19,377 nucleotides of DNA from Azonexaceae bacterium (lineage in GTDB: Bacteria > Pseudomonadota > Gammaproteobacteria > Burkholderiales > Rhodocyclaceae): positions 1 through 19,377 of the forward strand of contig SSTB01000095.1 in assembly GCA_009469665.1 (NCBI GenBank), written 5' to 3'. The position numbers were made by a program, and so were the translations under genes. Shown here one piece after another: positions 7,559-16,400 of this stretch (position 1 is the stretch's first letter; every line of letters begins with the position of its first letter). Under the pieces are notes generated by a model. That model made no database searches. It was not told the DNA's origin and saw only the letters and a program-made list of their open reading frames with translations.

Positions 7559-7771
7559 ATGAATCAACACTCTCTCTGGGCCGGCGCCTTGAGTCTGGTC
7601 CTCCTGCACGAAGAGACTGGCTGCCCCCATTCAGCCCTCAACGCGGCGCGCCTGCTGGAGCGCCTCAGCGAACTGCCCGAAATCGACGGGAGCACCCGCG
7701 ATCTGTGCGAGCGGGCCAGTGCCCGGCTACGCCATGACTGCCGGGAGGACCACCTTGCTTGCGCCGCTTGA
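7559..7771 (+). CDS. 70-aa Cys/His-rich hypothetical protein
   Basis: I chose ATG 7559 because GGGGA lies about eight bases upstream and it follows the preceding small ORF closely; the frame is also open upstream to 7439. The protein has 70 residues, starts MNQHSLWAGALSLVLLHEET and is mostly helical in appearance. It carries four Cys (GCPH, DLCER, HDCRE, LACAA) and four His, an unusual density for its size that could bind metal. No membrane segment is convincing. The gene overlaps the next one by 38 bases in another frame, which supports co-translation. Not recognised; function unknown. The Fur-like promoter upstream suggests a link to iron, which is inference. Confidence 0.6.
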   Translation: MNQHSLWAGALSLVLLHEETGCPHSALNAARLLERLSELPEIDGSTRDLCERASARLRHDCREDHLACAA

Positions 7772-8168
7772 GAACCGCTCCCTCATCGAGCGGGAGGGCG
7801 AGCCTGCCCTGACGGCCGAACAGGGCAACGCACTGCGTCAGGCACGGCGGGAACTGCGCCGCTCGGCCGCGCTGGCGGCGCGCAAGATCGTCTCCCAGGA
7901 AAACGAAATCCTTCGCCTGCGAAATCTCCTCGAATCCAGTCAGGAACGCGTCGCTGCCCTGGAGTCGGGCCAGGCGATCGTCGAACTCGGGCGACGCCTG
8001 ATGATCCTCAGCCTGCGCAACGACGAGTTACAGGGCGCCGCTGAACGTCTCTGGACCCTGGACAAGACCCTTGCCGCCGCCCATGCCGAGTGCGAGCGCC
8101 TGGGCGAGGAACGGGACCAGTTAGCCGCACGCCTCGCCAGGCGCAGACGCGCCCCGCCTTCGTCCTGA
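7734..8168 (+). CDS. 144-aa coiled-coil hypothetical protein
   Basis: ATG 7734 is preferred; an in-frame GTG at 7719 would add five residues. The start overlaps the 3' end of the 70-aa gene. From about residue 35 onward the sequence is a long charged helix with heptad-like spacing (QARRELRRSAALAARKIVSQ; further on ENEILRLRNLLESSQERVAAL), which suggests a coiled coil and oligomerisation. It has no signal peptide, membrane segment or Cys cluster, and ends with a basic tail (RRRRAPPSS). No enzyme motif is visible. Its place directly before the coiled-coil-containing DUF2325 gene suggests the two proteins may interact. Family not recognised. Confidence 0.65.
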   Translation: MTAGRTTLLAPLENRSLIEREGEPALTAEQGNALRQARRELRRSAALAARKIVSQENEILRLRNLLESSQERVAALESGQAIVELGRRLMILSLRNDELQGAAERLWTLDKTLAAAHAECERLGEERDQLAARLARRRRAPPSS

Positions 8169-8272
8169 CCTGTCCCGGCAGCTCCTATGCGTCCCCGACC
8201 ACGTCCGCCCCCTACCCCGCCGCAGCCAAAGACTGCTTATCCCATCCTCGTCGTCACGCTTCCCCAATTCCC

Positions 8273-9577
8273 ATGCTGACCCGCTTTCCCGCCCCCCGAC
8301 ACCCGGCGACCGCCTCTCTCGCCAAGGCGTCCGAAACGCCCTACCTCGTGGCCGGCGGCGCCATCCGCCTCTCCCTGTCCTCCGACCTGCAAGGGCCTGC
8401 CGGGGAAGAAGCTTCGCCCCGCAAGGGTTCCCGCCGCCGGCGCCTTTGGGAGCTGGGCCACAAGTGCCACTGCCCCATCGTTGGCGTGTGTTTTTCGGTG
8501 CATGAACTGCGGAGCCATATGGCCCGGGTCATGCAGATTTCCCGCAGCGATTCGGACTACACCCTGCACAGTTCCGCCGTGGGGGCCTGCGAGGCCCGCG
8601 GCCCCCTGTCGGACCTGCTGCACAAGGTGCTGGAAAAGCGCTACGCCCTCACCATCAGGCTTTTCGCTGCGGCCCGCAGCCGTGACGCCCTGGCCACCCT
8701 CTGGCAGGAAGCCCTGGACAGCGGCAGCGAAATTCCCGCCGCCTTATGGGCGACCTGGACCCATCCGGCCTGCGACAAGGTTCTGGAACAGACGGTCTAC
8801 GCCGACATTCACATGCTGCAGCACCAGATCGGCAGCGGCACCCGGGCCGAATTGAAAACCCTGGAGACCCTGCGCCAGGAAAACACCACTTTGCGCGGCG
8901 AGGTGGCTACGCTGCGGGAGGAAGGCCGTCGCCTGCAGCGGGAAAAGGCCGATGAAACCCGCGTTCTCTCCGCCCAGATCGGCCGCCTGCAAGCCGAACT
9001 GGCCTCCCGGGACGCCTGGGGTGCCGGTCTGCTGGGCCAAATGGAGTGCCTGCGCGCCAGCCTGCCAGACCTCAAGGACCGCCAGGCCCTGGCCCGCCGG
9101 GCCCAGGATGCGGAAAACCGCGCACAGGCGCTCACCGCCCGGGCGGCGGAACTGGAGGCCGCCCTGGAGCGCCTGCGCCGCCAGCCTCCGCCCGAGGTGG
9201 CGCCCAGCCCCGCCCAGCCGCCGGCCGCGGAAAAGGCGCCGCACCCCGAGCACCTGGCAGGGCGTTGCATCCTCTGCGTGGGCGGCCGCTCCGGTTCGGT
9301 GGAGGCCTATCGGCAACTGGTGGAATCCCGCGGCGGACGCTTCCTGCACCACGATGGCGGCCTGGAGGAGAGCGTGCAGCGCATCGACGGGGCGCTGGCC
9401 GCCGCCGATCTGGTCATCTGCCAGGCAGGATGCATCAGTCACAATGCCTACTGGCGGGTAAAGGAACAGTGCAAACGCAGCGGCAAGCGCTGCATCTACG
9501 TCAAGACGGCGGGGGTCACTTCCTTCGCCCGTTCGGTGGCCGAAGCCACTGCTCCGGAAGCGGCCGACGCGGATTGA
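8273..9577 (+). CDS. DUF2325 domain protein with metal-ligand-like motifs and coiled coil
   Basis: ATG 8273 gives 434 residues. The frame is open further upstream, into the preceding gene, but that stretch (8169-8272) does not look like conserved protein; there is no clear Shine-Dalgarno at 8273. The N-terminal domain (about 55-200) has GHKCHCPIVGVCFS (62-75) and DIHMLQHQIG (178-187), His/Cys arrangements that could bind metal. Residues about 190-300 form a coiled coil, followed by a Pro/Ala linker (304-325). The C-terminal DUF2325 domain (330-420) is Rossmann-like, with CILCVGGRSG (332-341), ADLVICQAGCISHNAYW (378-394) and KTAGVTSFAR (411-420). DUF2325 has no established biochemistry. It is the last gene of the Fur-like operon and ends 18 bases from the convergent alpha-E gene. 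Confidence 0.85.
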   Translation: MLTRFPAPRHPATASLAKASETPYLVAGGAIRLSLSSDLQGPAGEEASPRKGSRRRRLWELGHKCHCPIVGVCFSVHELRSHMARVMQISRSDSDYTLHSSAVGACEARGPLSDLLHKVLEKRYALTIRLFAAARSRDALATLWQEALDSGSEIPAALWATWTHPACDKVLEQTVYADIHMLQHQIGSGTRAELKTLETLRQENTTLRGEVATLREEGRRLQREKADETRVLSAQIGRLQAELASRDAWGAGLLGQMECLRASLPDLKDRQALARRAQDAENRAQALTARAAELEAALERLRRQPPPEVAPSPAQPPAAEKAPHPEHLAGRCILCVGGRSGSVEAYRQLVESRGGRFLHHDGGLEESVQRIDGALAAADLVICQAGCISHNAYWRVKEQCKRSGKRCIYVKTAGVTSFARSVAEATAPEAADAD

Positions 9578-9595
9578 GGGAAGCCTTCCCCCGGA

Positions 9596-10543
9596 TCAGG
9601 CCCCGCCGGTGTCCGCCACCAGAAAGTCGCGGCTGATGCCGTTGCCGACTTCGTAGATGCAGTCCATGAAATCGGTGAGCCACTCATGCAGGCCCTGCTC
9701 CAGGATGTCCCCCACCCGGGCGTAGTGCAGCCTGGCGTGCAGAATTCCCGCCTGACGCAGGGTTTCGCCGCAGTGGTCGTTGGCGACCAGATCCAGGTTT
9801 TTGACCACGCCGTTGAGACAAAAATGAAGCGAGCGGGGGAGGTCGCTGCGTAGGATGAGCAATTCCGCCACCCGCTCGGGGGTGATGACGTCGCGGTAGA
9901 CCTTGCGGTAGTTCTCAAAGGCGGACACGGAGCGCAACAGGGCGCCCCACTGGTAGAAATCCGTGGCTTCCTCGTGGCCCAGGGGCCGGAGGACGTGAAA
10001 TTTCACGTCCAGGATGCGGGCCGTGTTGTCGGCCCTCTCCAGCAGGGTGCCCAGGCGGATGAAGTGGAAGGCCTCGTCCTGAAGCAGGGTGCCGATGGTG
10101 ACACCTCGGGATAGGGAGGAGCGCATCTTCACCCATTCGAAAAATTCGCCGATGCCGGCTGCACTGATTTTTTCGAAACTCTGCTCCCGGGCTTCCAGCC
10201 AGGTGGCGTTCATGGTTTCCCACATTTCCGAGGTGATGGTCCCGCGTACCGCGTGGGCGTTCTCCCGGGCCAAGCGCAGACAGCTGTGGATGGAGGCCGA
10301 ATTGTCGGCGTCGCTCGCCATGAAGCGCAGGACGTTTTCCCCGGTCACCGCCGGATATTTGGCAGCAAAGGCCTCTTCCAGGCTATTGAGCGCAATGATG
10401 GCGTTCCAACTCTGGTTGGCAGCCTCGACCGGCTGGGGCACCAGGGACATCTGCCAGGTGACGTCGAGCAGGCGGGCAAGATTCTCGGCCCGCTCGATGT
10501 AGCGGGCCATCCAGAACAGGTGGTCGGCGGTACGGCTCAGCAT
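9596..10543 (-). CDS. Stand-alone alpha-E (DUF403) protein
   Basis: This is a 315-residue all-helical alpha-E protein, full length for the family. An internal repeat is visible: IERAENLARLLDV (16-28) and LERADNTARILDV (168-180), where the ER-x-acid motif gives the family its name. The conserved LARENAHAVRG stretch is at 91-101. The start is supported by AGGAAGGA upstream of ATG 10543 and by the 14-base gap after the ATP-grasp stop, so the two are translated from one message. Alpha-E proteins nearly always accompany circularly permuted ATP-grasp proteins, either fused or adjacent; both arrangements occur in this window. The role is probably partner or scaffold for the ligase, but catalysis is not excluded. 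It is convergent with the DUF2325 gene, with no clear terminator between. Confidence 0.93.
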   Translation of the reverse strand: MLSRTADHLFWMARYIERAENLARLLDVTWQMSLVPQPVEAANQSWNAIIALNSLEEAFAAKYPAVTGENVLRFMASDADNSASIHSCLRLARENAHAVRGTITSEMWETMNATWLEAREQSFEKISAAGIGEFFEWVKMRSSLSRGVTIGTLLQDEAFHFIRLGTLLERADNTARILDVKFHVLRPLGHEEATDFYQWGALLRSVSAFENYRKVYRDVITPERVAELLILRSDLPRSLHFCLNGVVKNLDLVANDHCGETLRQAGILHARLHYARVGDILEQGLHEWLTDFMDCIYEVGNGISRDFLVADTGGA

Positions 10544-10557
10544 GGTCTATTCCTTCC

Positions 10558-11967
10558 TCAATCCTCGAGAATCCAGGTGTCCTTGGTACCGCCCCCCTGG
10601 GAGGAATTCACCACCAAGGATCCGGCAGTGAGGGCAACCCGGGTGAGCCCGCCGGGGACCATATCGACGTCCTGACCGGAAAGCACGAAGGGCCGCAAAT
10701 CCAGATGGCGCGGCGCGATGCCCTCTTCGACGAAGGTCGGGCAATTGGAGAGGGCCAGGGTCGGCTGGGCGATGTAGCCCTCCGGCTTGGCCAGCAGAAG
10801 CTGGCGGAACTTGTCGATCTGCTCCCGGCTGGATGCCGGACCCACCAGCATGCCGTAACCGCCGGCGCCATGGACCTCCTTCACCACCAACTCCGCCAGA
10901 TGGGCCAGCACGTAGTCCAGATCCTCCGGCTTACGGCACATGTAGGTGGGCACGTTATTGAGGAGAGGCTCCTCGCCGAGGTAGAAGCGAATCATGTCCG
11001 GCACGTAGGGGTAGATGGACTTGTCGTCCGCGACCCCGGTGCCGATGGCGTTGGCCAGGGTGACGTTGCCCGCCTGGTAAGCCTTGAGGATGCCCGGCAC
11101 CCCCAGGGCGGAATCGGGCCGGAAGGCCAGGGGATCGAGGAAGTCATCGTCGATGCGGCGGTAGATGACGTCGACCTTCTGGGCTCCCTGGGTGGTGCGC
11201 ATGAAGACCTGATCCTTGGCGACGAAGAGATCGCGCCCCTCCACCAGTTCAACCCCCATCTGCTGGGCCAGGAAGGTGTGCTCGAAATAGGCGCTGTTGA
11301 AGGCCCCCGGCGTCAGGACGACCACGGTGGGATTGCTCACCCCCTTGGGGGCCACGGCCCGCAGCTTCTCCAAAAGCATGTCCGGATAGTGCTGCACCGG
11401 GGCGACCTTGTGGCGGGCGAACAGCTCGGGGAAGAGCCGCATCATCATCTTGCGGTCTTCCAGCATGTAGGAGACGCCGGAAGGTACCCTCAGGTTGTCC
11501 TCCAGGACGTAGAACTCGCCCGCCCCGGCGCGCACCACATCCACCCCGGCGATGTGGGCGTAGATGCCGCCGGGCACGTCGACCCCCTGCATTTCGGGGC
11601 GAAATTGGGCGTTGTCGAGTACCTGGGCAGCAGGGATCTTGCCGGCCTTGAGGATTTCCCGCTCGTGGTAGATATCGTGCAGGAAGCTGTTCAAGGCCTT
11701 CACCCGCTGGCGCAGGCCGGACTCCAGGGCGTGCCACTCGGCAGCGGGGATGATGCGCGGGATGATGTCGAAGGGGATGAGACGCTCCTTGCCGGCTTCT
11801 TCTCCGTAAACCGCAAAGGTGATCCCCACCCGGTGAAAGGCCAGATCGGCCTCCGCCCGTTTGCGCGCGATGCGCTCCGCCGGCGTTTCCTCAAGCCAGC
11901 GGGAGTATTGGACGTAATGGTCCCTGATGGCGCCGCCGGCGTCGGTCATCTCGTTGTAGAAATTCAT
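10558..11967 (-). CDS. Circularly permuted type-2 ATP-grasp protein, stand-alone
   Basis: This protein has 469 residues and is of normal family length (DUF404/DUF407). Visible motifs are VLEDNLRVPSG (154-164), VLTPGAFNSAYFEH (217-230), RRIDDD (270-275), NVTLANAIG (301-309), LVVKEVHGAGGYGM (360-373; K363 plus an intact glycine loop), HLDLRPF (421-427), GGLTRVAL (439-446) and SSQGGGTKDTWIL (455-467). These fit ATP and Mg2+ binding for carboxylate-amine ligation; the substrate is unknown. It is the first gene of a two-gene operon with the alpha-E gene. Start ATG 11967 fits the family N-terminus, although its Shine-Dalgarno is weak. A strong sigma-54 promoter lies 42-57 bases upstream. Unlike the fused paralogue at 929-3448, its nucleotide loop is complete, so it is the more certain enzyme. 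Confidence 0.94.
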   Translation of the reverse strand: MNFYNEMTDAGGAIRDHYVQYSRWLEETPAERIARKRAEADLAFHRVGITFAVYGEEAGKERLIPFDIIPRIIPAAEWHALESGLRQRVKALNSFLHDIYHEREILKAGKIPAAQVLDNAQFRPEMQGVDVPGGIYAHIAGVDVVRAGAGEFYVLEDNLRVPSGVSYMLEDRKMMMRLFPELFARHKVAPVQHYPDMLLEKLRAVAPKGVSNPTVVVLTPGAFNSAYFEHTFLAQQMGVELVEGRDLFVAKDQVFMRTTQGAQKVDVIYRRIDDDFLDPLAFRPDSALGVPGILKAYQAGNVTLANAIGTGVADDKSIYPYVPDMIRFYLGEEPLLNNVPTYMCRKPEDLDYVLAHLAELVVKEVHGAGGYGMLVGPASSREQIDKFRQLLLAKPEGYIAQPTLALSNCPTFVEEGIAPRHLDLRPFVLSGQDVDMVPGGLTRVALTAGSLVVNSSQGGGTKDTWILED

Positions 11968-12008
11968 GGTCTGCCCGCTCGAAAAAATGAGGTCTGCTTT
12001 GGAACTCC

Positions 12009-12024
12009 AGCACCTTCCGTGCCA
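12009..12024 (-). promoter_or_regulatory. Sigma-54 (RpoN) promoter of the ATP-grasp/alpha-E operon
   Basis: On the minus strand the sequence is TGGCACGGAAGGTGCT. It matches the -24/-12 consensus TGGCACG-N4-TTGCW at every fixed base except one, and the invariant GG and GC are exactly ten bases apart. The predicted start is near 11998, leaving a leader of about 30 bases. This implies that an enhancer-binding protein activates the operon. Confidence 0.7.
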
Positions 12025-12065
12025 CCAAGGGGAATGCGCCCTATGCCCGAAATTATGCCGCTTCC

Positions 12066-12093
12066 CGGTGCCCTGGAGGCCCCGCCCGCACCG
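12066..12093. promoter_or_regulatory. Candidate upstream activator site
   Basis: A perfect inverted repeat, CGGTGC-N16-GCACCG, lies about 70-95 bases upstream of the predicted sigma-54 start, the usual range for enhancer-binding proteins. Its half-site order differs from the NtrC consensus (GCAC before GTGC), so the protein is not identified. The symmetry is seen; the role is inferred. Confidence 0.3.
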
Positions 12094-12210
12094 AGATGAT
12101 GCATCCCCTCCCGCTCACGCCCTGCGGGAGAGCAATCGGAGGGCGCGGAGCAATGACACTCCGCCATGGGGAAGGTCGACTGCTGAGCCCCCCGAATTAT
12201 TCACACACCC

Positions 12211-12224
12211 ATTACTAAAGTAAT
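12211..12224. promoter_or_regulatory. Palindromic candidate operator upstream of the FIST gene
   Basis: ATTACT-AA-AGTAAT is a perfect palindrome in an AT-rich island of an otherwise GC-rich spacer. It lies between a possible -35 (TTCACA, 12200-12205) and a weak -10 (TAGATT, 12224-12229) at 18-bp spacing, about 90-100 bases before the FIST start. The promoter is uncertain; the palindrome itself is exact. I do not recognise a regulator. Confidence 0.35.
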
Positions 12225-12313
12225 AGATTTTTCCCGGCGGTGAATTAGAATAAAGTGAAATACCCGCGGGTCGCCCCGACGCGATCCCGAAAAAACGAGA
12301 GAGAGACATCACC

Positions 12314-13465
12314 ATGACTTCGATCCGGATCGCTTTTTCCCGGGCTGTCGGCGCCGCGTCCGCCATCGCCGAGATTGCCAGCCAGATGGAGGGTTTCCGA
12401 CCGGCTCTGGTTCTGTGCTTCGCCACCGACACCCAGAATCCGGCGCAACTCGCGGCCGCCCTGCGGCAAGCCTTTCCTCCGCCGGTGGCCCTGGCGGGCT
12501 GCACCACAGCGGGTGAAATCGGCCCCGACGGCTATACCAATGACAGTATCGTCGCCATAGGCTTTGCCGCCGCCGATTTCACCGCCGTCACTGTCCTCAT
12601 CCCCGGACTCTCGGCCTTCGATCTGGCCGACTGCCAGCGGCGGGTGGAGGATGCCCTGCACCGCAGCACCCTCCAGCGCGAGGCCCTCGGTTTTCCCCAT
12701 TCCCTGGCCTTTCTGCTGGTGGATGGCCTTTCCCTGCGCGAGGAACCGGTGGGTCGCGCCGTCCAGCTCGTCCTGGGCGACATTCCGGTAGTCGGGGGCT
12801 CCGCCGGGGATTCCCTTCAATTTCGTCAGACCCAGGTCTTCCACGACGGCAGCGCCCAAAGCGATGCAGCGGTGCTCGCCCTCATCAGCACCGACCTGCC
12901 TTTCCGGGTGGTCAAGACCCAGCACTTCCAGCGCACCGACGAACGCATGGTGGTCACCGGCGCCCGCCCGGCGGAGCGGGTCGTGACCGAGATCAACGGC
13001 TTTCCCGCCGCACTCGAATACGCCCGCATCGTCGGCGTGCCGGTCGAGAACCTGGACCCACTGGCCTTCGCGGCCTATCCGGTGGTGGTGCGCATCGGCG
13101 GCAGCGAGTACGTGCGCTCGATCCAGAAGGTCAATCCCGACCACAGTCTGTCGTTCTACTGCGCCATCGACGAAGGCATCGTCCTCTCCCGCGCCCAGGG
13201 ACTCGACGCCCTGGCCAACCTGGAAAGCGCCCTGACCAGAGTGGAGGAGGAGATCGGCAAGCCCGAGGCGGTCCTCGCCTGCGACTGCATTTTGCGCAAT
13301 CTCGAATTCCGGCAGAAGGGCCTGACCGAAGTGATCTCGGCGGCCCTGCGTCGCCACCGCGTAGTGGGGTTTTCCACCTTCGGCGAATTGCATAAGGGAA
13401 TCCACGTGAACCAGACCTTCACCGGGGTCGCCTTCGGGCAGCACGCCCAGGAGGTCCGCCAATGA
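12314..13465 (+). CDS. FIST domain sensor protein (possible NosP-type)
   Basis: This protein has 383 residues: FIST N-terminal domain about 28-220 and FIST C-terminal domain about 222-370. Motifs include GCTTAGEIG (62-70), GGSAGDS (161-167), DCILRN (324-329), GFSTFGELH (352-360) and NQTFTG (366-371). FIST domains are soluble ligand sensors; a subset called NosP binds heme and senses nitric oxide, usually next to histidine kinases or c-di-GMP enzymes. H204 (KTQHF) is a possible heme ligand, but I cannot confirm heme binding. No membrane segment is seen, so it is cytoplasmic. Its TGA overlaps the start of the GGDEF-EAL gene (ATGA), implying translational coupling and likely contact between the proteins. 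The start ATG 12314 has only a weak GAGAGAGA upstream. Confidence 0.9.
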   Translation: MTSIRIAFSRAVGAASAIAEIASQMEGFRPALVLCFATDTQNPAQLAAALRQAFPPPVALAGCTTAGEIGPDGYTNDSIVAIGFAAADFTAVTVLIPGLSAFDLADCQRRVEDALHRSTLQREALGFPHSLAFLLVDGLSLREEPVGRAVQLVLGDIPVVGGSAGDSLQFRQTQVFHDGSAQSDAAVLALISTDLPFRVVKTQHFQRTDERMVVTGARPAERVVTEINGFPAALEYARIVGVPVENLDPLAFAAYPVVVRIGGSEYVRSIQKVNPDHSLSFYCAIDEGIVLSRAQGLDALANLESALTRVEEEIGKPEAVLACDCILRNLEFRQKGLTEVISAALRRHRVVGFSTFGELHKGIHVNQTFTGVAFGQHAQEVRQ

Positions 13466-16400
13466 TCGGCGACGCTCCCGGCTTCGACCGCAGCGCATTG
13501 CCGGCCCCTGTGGCCGACGAACTGGCCCGGCGGGACAAGATCATCCACGTCCTTATGGATCGGGTGGAGCAGGGCATGGACGCCCAGGGGTCCGACTACA
13601 GCTTCTTCCAGTCCTCGGTCTTGCTGGGAGAGCAGGTCCGGGAGAGAACCCAGTTGCTCGACCGCGCCATGGCCGCCCTGCAAAAGAGCAATGCGGCCCT
13701 GGCCGAGGAAAAGAGAGCGGTTGAAGCGGCCCGGGTAAGGCTCTTCGAAGCCATCGGTGCCAGCGCCGATGGCTTCGTGCTCTTCGACGCCGACGACAGG
13801 CTGCTGATGGCCAATCCGGAATTTCTTGCCCTTTGGGAGAAAACCGGCCCGGACGCGGCTCTCGTCCTCGGCTTGAGTTTTGCGCAAGTCCTCGCCGCCC
13901 TCGGCTACCCGAAAGGCGAGTGTGCCTGGCTCGCCACCTGGGCGGAGGCTCACGCGCTGGCCAAATCCGGTTCCCCAGTGCGGCGGGAAATTCAGGTACG
14001 CGACGGCTTCTGGCTGCACATTTCCGAACACCCCACCGCCGAAGGCGGTGTCGTTGGCACCTACGCGGACATCAGCGAAATCAAGGAGAGCGAGACCCGC
14101 CGCCGGGAAGAGGAATTGGCAGCCCAGGCCTTATTGCTGCAGACCACCCTGGACAACCTGGCCCAGGGGGTGGTCGTCTTCGACGCCCGGGATTGCCTCG
14201 TGGCCTGGAACGACCGCTGCGCCGAGATGTTGCGCCTCGACGAGGCCGCCCTGGCCCGGGGCGCTGCCCGCACCGCCCTGCCCTCCATCCTCGCAGCCCA
14301 CCGGGAGGGCGAGCCCTCCAACGGCCCCTGCGAGATTCCGACGGACGACGGCCGCGTCCTGGCCCTAAGGCAAGCCCCCCTACCCGACGGAGGCACGGTC
14401 CTCACTCTGAGCGACGTCACAGAAGGACGCCTCCAGGAAAATCGCATCCGCGAGCTTCTCGACGAACTGCGCCTGACTTTCGAGAACGCCCACGTGGGCA
14501 TCGTCCATCTGCGCAATCGTGTCATCGTCAGCGCCAACGCCCGCATGGCGGAACTGTTCGGCTGGGATTCACCGGCCCAGTTGGTCGGAAAGACGACCGA
14601 GTTGCTCTACCCCTCCCCTGAGGAATGGGAGACCGACGGCGCCCTGGCCTACGGTGAACTGGCTGGAACGGGCTACAGCGACCGCGAGTACTGTTTCGTC
14701 CGCCGCGACCGCCAAGCCATCTGGTGCCATCGCACCGGCAGACCCCTGGACAAGACTTCTCCCCATGCCGGATCGATCTGGGTCTTCGCCGACATCACCC
14801 AACGGCGCGCCCAGGAGGCTCAGTTGCGGCTGGCCCGTACCGTCTTCGAGCACAGTTCAGACGCCCTGATGATTACCGACAGCGATGGCCGCATCATCGA
14901 CGTCAACCGTGCCTTCACCACCATCACCGGCTACGAGGTGGAAGACGTTCTCGGCAAGAATCCCAGCCTGTTCAAATCCGGCGCCCACCCGCCGGAATTT
15001 TATTCGAATATGTGGAAGACCCTGCTGGAGGCTGGCCGCTGGGATGGCGAAATCATCGACCGCAGGAAGAGCGGCGAGATTTATCCCAAGTGGCTGTCGA
15101 TCACGGCCGTTTACGACGAATCGGGCGCGCCGACCCAGTTTATCGGCTCCTTCCAGGACATTTCCGAGCGCAAGGCAGCCGAAGAAAAGATCCAGTTTCT
15201 CGCCCACCATGACGTGCTCACCGCACTGCCCAACCGCCTGCTGCTGCGGGACCGCTTCGGCCAGGCCCTGGAGGCAGCCCGGCGTACCGGCCGCAGCCTC
15301 GCCTTCATGTTCCTGGACCTGGACGAATTCAAGCGCATCAACGATTCCCTCGGCCACCGGGTGGGCGACTACCTGCTCATCGCGGTGGTGCGGCGCCTCA
15401 AGGCCTGCCTGCGGGAATCAGACACCATCAGCCGCCAGGGCGGCGACGAGTTCATCGTCCTGCTGAACGACATGGACACCCCGGTGGCCGCAGCCTCCAC
15501 AGCCGGCAAGATCATCGACGCCATGAGCCAACCCTTCCAGATCGGCGGCCAGCTCATCAACACTTCGGTTTCCATCGGCATCGCCATGGCCCCCAGCGAC
15601 GGCAGCGACTTCGACGCCCTGCTGCAGAAGGCGGACATGGCCATGTATCACTCCAAGGAGCGCGGGCGCGGCAGCTTCAGCTTCTTCCGCCAGGAGATGA
15701 ACGACGACGCGGTGCGCCGCCACACCCTGGTCAATAGCCTGCACCGGGCGCTGTCCTCCGGTGAATTCCGTCTCCACTATCAGCCCCAGATCGGCATCGC
15801 CGACAACGCCATGCTGGGGAGCGAGGCGCTGCTGCGCTGGATCCAGCCGGATGGCGCCACCATCAGCCCGGTCGATTTCATCCCTGTCGCCGAGGATACC
15901 GGGCTCATCCTGCCCATCGGCGAATGGGCGCTCAGGGAGGCCTGCCGGCAGGCCCGCCTGTGGTTCGACTCGGGCTTGCCGGCGCGCATCGCGGTGAACG
16001 TTTCCGGACAACAGATCTACCGCGCCGACGTTCCAGCGCTCCTGGCCGCCGCCACCCGGGAAGCCGGAATACCCCCCTCCCTGATCGAGATCGAGCTGAC
16101 CGAATCGACCCTCATGCAGGATAGTCAGGCCGTGCGGGAAGTCATCCGCGAAATCAAGTCCCTCGGCAGCAGCATTGCCATTGACGACTTCGGCACCGGC
16201 TACTCCAGCCTGGCCTACCTCAGCCGTTTCAACGTAGACAAGCTCAAGATCGACCGCTCCTTCATCGTCGGCGCCAGCGCCAACGAGGAGGATACGGCCA
16301 TCGTACGCATGATCACCCAGATGGCCCACGTACTCGAACTCAAAGCGGTCGCCGAGGGGGTCGAAACCCCGGCCCAGGTTGCCCTGTTGCGCAGTTGCGG

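Noticed and set aside
10705..12099. Open frame of 464 codons on the plus strand
   Set aside because: It is antisense to the stand-alone ATP-grasp gene, with His/Gly/Val-rich noise and no ribosome-binding site.
12245..13498. Open frame of 417 codons on the minus strand
   Set aside because: It is opposite the clearly recognisable FIST gene and shows no motif.
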